The notes under the pieces: model-generated
What the model was told of the DNA's origin: nothing
The model's input: the letters and a program-made list of their open reading frames with translations, nothing else
Database searches by the model: none
Part shown: positions 61,305-64,000 of the stretch, in pieces
Position numbering within the stretch: the first letter of the stretch is position 1
Layout: each line of letters starts with the position of its first letter
Translations under genes and position numbers: made by a program
Source: Promicromonospora sp. Populi
Lineage (GTDB): Bacteria > Actinomycetota > Actinomycetes > Actinomycetales > Cellulomonadaceae
DNA: 64,000 bases
Direction of reading: 5' to 3'
NCBI RefSeq assembly: GCF_041081105.1
Contig: NZ_CP163528.1
Location: 2,790,001 to 2,854,000 of the forward strand

Positions 61305-61440
61305 GTGCCAAGGCTACGGGCCCAGCGCCGGGGCGGCCGTCGGGCTGCCGGAGGCATCCGCGCAGGAGGCCGGTCGGCAAGCGGCGAGGATCACGTCCGC
61401 TGTGGAGAGCGCGGGGAGCGTGCGCCGATACCCTGGGACC

Positions 61441-61842
61441 ATGAGTTCCTCCTTCTCCTCGCAGCGGTTCAAGCCGTCCAACGCCGCCAAGCGACTCGGC
61501 GTCTACCTGCCTGCCACCCCGCAGGAGTTCCAGGACACCCCGATCACGCGCGCGGAGCTGGAGGAGCTGGAGACCAACCCGCCCGAGTGGCTGGCCGACC
61601 TGCGCCGCAACGGCCCGCACCCGCGGCCGGTCGTTGCGGGGCGCCTCGGCGTCTCGATCGCGGGCCTGGCCCGCGGCGGCGTCACCGAGCCGCTGACCAC
61701 CGAGCAGATCAACGAGCTCCGCGACGATCCGCCGGCCTGGCTGACCCAGGAGCGCGAGATCGCCGCACAGGTGCGTGCCGAGGAGGACCGCGTCGAGGAG
61801 GAGCGCAAGGCCGCGGACAAGAAGGCCCGCTCCACGCGGTGA
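61441..61842 (+). CDS. DUF5997 family protein
   Basis: A 133-residue protein of the actinobacterial DUF5997 family. It begins SQRFKPSNAAKRLGVYLPATP, contains PPEWLADLRRNGPHPRPVVAG and RLGVSIAGLARGGVTEPLT, and ends in a charged coiled coil (VRAEEDRVEEERKAADKKA). The middle looks helical, perhaps DNA-binding. It overlaps the methyltransferase by GTGA and is divergent from the HTH-less LysR protein, so the two may act together (inference). ATG with a weak RBS. Confidence 0.85.
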   Translation: MSSSFSSQRFKPSNAAKRLGVYLPATPQEFQDTPITRAELEELETNPPEWLADLRRNGPHPRPVVAGRLGVSIAGLARGGVTEPLTTEQINELRDDPPAWLTQEREIAAQVRAEEDRVEEERKAADKKARSTR

Positions 61843-63251
61843 GTCCCGAGGTCGACGCCGTCCTCGCCCGGCTGATCCCCTACCCCGAGGACGGCTCGCG
61901 AGCAGACGGCCCCGTCGCCGTGGACGCGACCGACCGGCTCCTGCTCGACGAGGCCGCCGCGCTGATCGAGCAGGACCCGAGCGGCGTCGTGGTGATCGGT
62001 GACCGGTTCGGCGCCCTGACCTTGGGCGCCCTCGCGCTCGGCGCCGACGGCGTCCGGGGGCACCAGGACGCGATCACGGCCGAGGCGGCGCTGTCCGCCA
62101 ACTCCGCACTGGCGTCCAAGGACTTGTGGGACGGGCATGCACGGGCCGCAGCGAACGCGCCGGTCCCGCAGGAACCCGGACCGCTGGGATTGACCGGGTA
62201 CGACAAGTTCGAGCCCAACCTGCTCAAGGGCGCGCGGCTCGTGCTGCTCCAGCTGCCGGCGTCGCTGGCGGAGCTGACCGAGATCGCCGAGCACGTGGCC
62301 CGGTACGCGGACCCGGCGGTGACGTTGCTTGCCGGCGGCCGGGTCAAGCACATGACGCACGCGATGAACGACGTGCTCAGCGCATCGTTCGCCCAGGTCA
62401 GCGCCTCGCTCGCGCGGCAGAAGTCGCGGCTGCTGATCGCCCGGGAGCCGCGGTCCGACGTCGGGCCGCTGACGTACCCGGTGACGGCCCGGCTGACCGA
62501 CCGGGAGATCCTGGCCGCGATCGCCCCGCGAGGCGACAACCCCGCCCAACCCACCCCCGCGGGCCTGACCGTCGTCGCGCACGGGGCCGCCTTCGCCGGT
62601 GCCACGCTCGACCACGGCACACGCTTCCTCCTTGCGCAGGCCCACCGCTGGCCCGACCTGTCAGATGCCCAGGTCTCCCCGGCGGCCTCCACGGCTGAGA
62701 CGCAGGCCGCACCTGGAGCCACCGACACTCCCAGCACCCCCATCCCCGGCATGGACGCCCACCCGGTCGCCGTCGACCTCGGCTGCGGCACCGGCATCCT
62801 CGCCACGGTCCTGGCGCTGCGCTTCCCCGACGCTCACGTGCTCGCGACGGACCGGAGCGCGGCCGCCTGCGCCTCGGCCGCCGCGACGCTCGCCGCGAAC
62901 GGCGTCGGGCCCAGACGTACCGCGGACGGCGTCCTGCACACGGTCGTGCGAGGCGACGCCGGGGACTTGCTCCCGATCCCCGACGGCTCGGCGGACCTCG
63001 TGCTGCTCAACCCGCCGTTCCACGACCGCGCCGCGCTGAGCACGGACGCGGCGCACCGCATGTTCGCCGCCGCAGGTCGCATCCTGCGCGACGGCGGCGA
63101 GCTGTGGACCGTCTTCAACACGGGGCTGCACTACCGCCCGGCGCTGGAACGCGCCGTCGGGCCGACGGAGCACATCGCCCAGGACCGGAAGTTCACCGTG
63201 GTACGGAGTCTGCGGAGACCACTTACTGTCCCACCCGAGGTACGCGGCTAG
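61839..63251 (+). CDS. RsmC/RlmG-like rRNA guanine-N2 methyltransferase
   Basis: A 470-residue tandem methyltransferase protein. The N-terminal half is an inactive Rossmann-like domain (VVVIGDRFGALTLGALALGA); the C-terminal half is the active class I domain with motif I VDLGCGTGILATVLA near residue 312 and catalytic LLNPPFHDR near 387. This two-domain layout is that of RsmC and RlmG, which make m2G in 16S or 23S rRNA. A linker of about 30 residues rich in A, T and P joins them. GTG start overlapping DUF5997. Confidence 0.9.
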   Translation: MSPEVDAVLARLIPYPEDGSRADGPVAVDATDRLLLDEAAALIEQDPSGVVVIGDRFGALTLGALALGADGVRGHQDAITAEAALSANSALASKDLWDGHARAAANAPVPQEPGPLGLTGYDKFEPNLLKGARLVLLQLPASLAELTEIAEHVARYADPAVTLLAGGRVKHMTHAMNDVLSASFAQVSASLARQKSRLLIAREPRSDVGPLTYPVTARLTDREILAAIAPRGDNPAQPTPAGLTVVAHGAAFAGATLDHGTRFLLAQAHRWPDLSDAQVSPAASTAETQAAPGATDTPSTPIPGMDAHPVAVDLGCGTGILATVLALRFPDAHVLATDRSAAACASAAATLAANGVGPRRTADGVLHTVVRGDAGDLLPIPDGSADLVLLNPPFHDRAALSTDAAHRMFAAAGRILRDGGELWTVFNTGLHYRPALERAVGPTEHIAQDRKFTVVRSLRRPLTVPPEVRG

Positions 63252-63337
63252 CCTGGCTGGGCGCTCGGACGGGCGCATTCGCACCGGCAGCGCGACCGGT
63301 CTCCACCGGGCCTGCCCCGAGCCCGAAGGACCTGTCA

Positions 63338-64000
63338 ATGAGGACACTTCGCACCACCCTGCGCGGCGCCGCCGTCGCGGCGGTCGCAGCTTCGCTCGCC
63401 GCGGGTGCCGCGGTCACCGCGCTGCCTGCCACCGCCGCGCCGACCGCCACCGTCGAGGGCAGAGTCATGGCAAAGGCCTCCCCGACAAAGTCCGACGCCG
63501 CACAGGCGGCGACCTCGAACAAGAACCCGAACCAGAGCCCCAGAAAGGCCGCCGTCGACCCGGACTTCGGGCCCAACGTCACGTTCATCAACCCGACCTG
63601 GACCACTGACCGGATCAACCAGTTCCTCGACACCGTGAACGACGAGGCGGAGTTCAGCCTCGACCGGCACCAGGTGTTCTTCGAGCCCGGCACCTACGGC
63701 AGCGCCGCCGGACAGGACAACCCGGCCACCGCGACCGGCATCGTGAACGCCAACGTGGGCTACTACGAGTCGATATCGGGCCTGGGCGGGCAGCCGGGTG
63801 ACGTGCTGATCAACGGCGCCCTGCACGTCGAGCCCGTCGTCGGCTGCCCCAACAGCCCTTGGGCGTGCGGCGACCCGGGCTCGCTGACCCGGTTCTGGCG
63901 TTCCATGTCGAACCTCGCGTTCAACCCGATCCAGCGCCCCGTGGGCGCCGACGCCGGCCTGCCTTATCCGGCCGGCGTGGCCGATCCCCACCAGATGCGC
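63338..64000 (+). CDS. secreted beta-helix-type protein, carbohydrate-active candidate (3' part missing)
   Basis: The first 221 residues of a secreted protein; the frame runs off the window. A signal peptide ends near residue 33 (ALPATAA). After a short linker, FGPNVTFINPTWTTDRINQFLD, HQVFFEPGTYGSA, VGYYESISGLGGQPGDVLING and LTRFWRSMSNLAFNP match the N-terminus of large actinobacterial proteins often labelled 'coagulation factor 5/8 type' or, wrongly, 'adenylyl cyclase'. Those have a right-handed beta-helix and carbohydrate-binding domains. Function is inferred only. ATG start with GAAGGA about 8 nt upstream. Confidence 0.75.
   Translation, partial: MRTLRTTLRGAAVAAVAASLAAGAAVTALPATAAPTATVEGRVMAKASPTKSDAAQAATSNKNPNQSPRKAAVDPDFGPNVTFINPTWTTDRINQFLDTVNDEAEFSLDRHQVFFEPGTYGSAAGQDNPATATGIVNANVGYYESISGLGGQPGDVLINGALHVEPVVGCPNSPWACGDPGSLTRFWRSMSNLAFNPIQRPVGADAGLPYPAGVADPHQMR

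Noticed and set aside
63338..64000. Adenylyl cyclase annotation for the right-edge gene
   Set aside because: No cyclase motif is seen. The signal peptide and repeated strand pattern fit a secreted beta-helix protein; the label occurs in databases for this family but is not supported by sequence.

Overview
The window is 64 kb of GC-rich (about 72% by eye), densely packed chromosomal DNA from an actinobacterium. Markers are a WhiB1-type regulator, a mycothiol conjugate amidase (mca), a PdtaS-type kinase beside whiB1, a coproporphyrin-route chdC/cpfC pair, many GTG starts and many ATGA/GTGA overlaps. A cellobiose locus (SBP-cebF-cebG-GH1-LacI), GH2 and GH36 glycosidases and LAxTG surface proteins point to a plant-polysaccharide degrader of the Micrococcales, probably Cellulomonadaceae or Promicromonosporaceae. 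The family assignment is inference.

Layout. 1-2005: MacB-like ABC exporter, cut by the left edge. 2379-5600: an orphan FtsK/EssC-like ATPase. 5548-8802: small membrane protein, whiB1 with a strong terminator, a frameshifted pdtaS and a DUF2505 protein. 9101-16630: cellobiose uptake and hydrolysis operon with two tandem solute-binding protein genes and two LacI-type operators before the second. 16640-20996: bifunctional putA with a divergent PAS-AraC regulator. 21025-24127: drug-type ABC exporter, its TetR regulator with two operators, and a small P-loop kinase. 24143-24835: Phd/PIN toxin-antitoxin pair with its operator. 25193-29634: glutamate dehydrogenase, HemK-like methyltransferase, chdC-cpfC. 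29768-35788: LysR, MFS, glycerate kinase, alanine dehydrogenase, LysR and MarR.

35972-41280 is a core block also known from mycobacteria (uppS, hemolysin III, mca, DUF4307, greA). 41352-45751: ECF42-type sigma factor with its DGPF partner, threonine ammonia-lyase, AI-2E exporter. 45954-49302: three-gene operon for a secreted M6 peptidase, a lipoprotein and a TlpA-like thioredoxin lipoprotein. 49305-53687: small regulators and enzymes and an AbiE-like gene pair of lower GC. 53809-58660: beta-mannosidase and alpha-galactosidase, together suited to galactomannan side-product hydrolysis. 58753-60184: two LAxTG-type surface proteins; the first stops exactly at its sorting motif and lies in a 1.2-kb segment bounded by a 21-bp direct repeat. 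60315-64000: HTH-less LysR-like protein, DUF5997, RsmC/RlmG-like methyltransferase and the start of a secreted protein.

The most unusual feature is a set of very long perfect palindromes at gene ends: 60 bp at 26535, 62 bp at 31924, 26-bp arms at 27607, 24-bp arms at 11939 and 19-bp arms at 41297. They mostly differ in sequence but share architecture; two (11939 and 56363) are copies of one repeat family. I saw no rRNA, tRNA, CRISPR array, insertion sequence or prophage.
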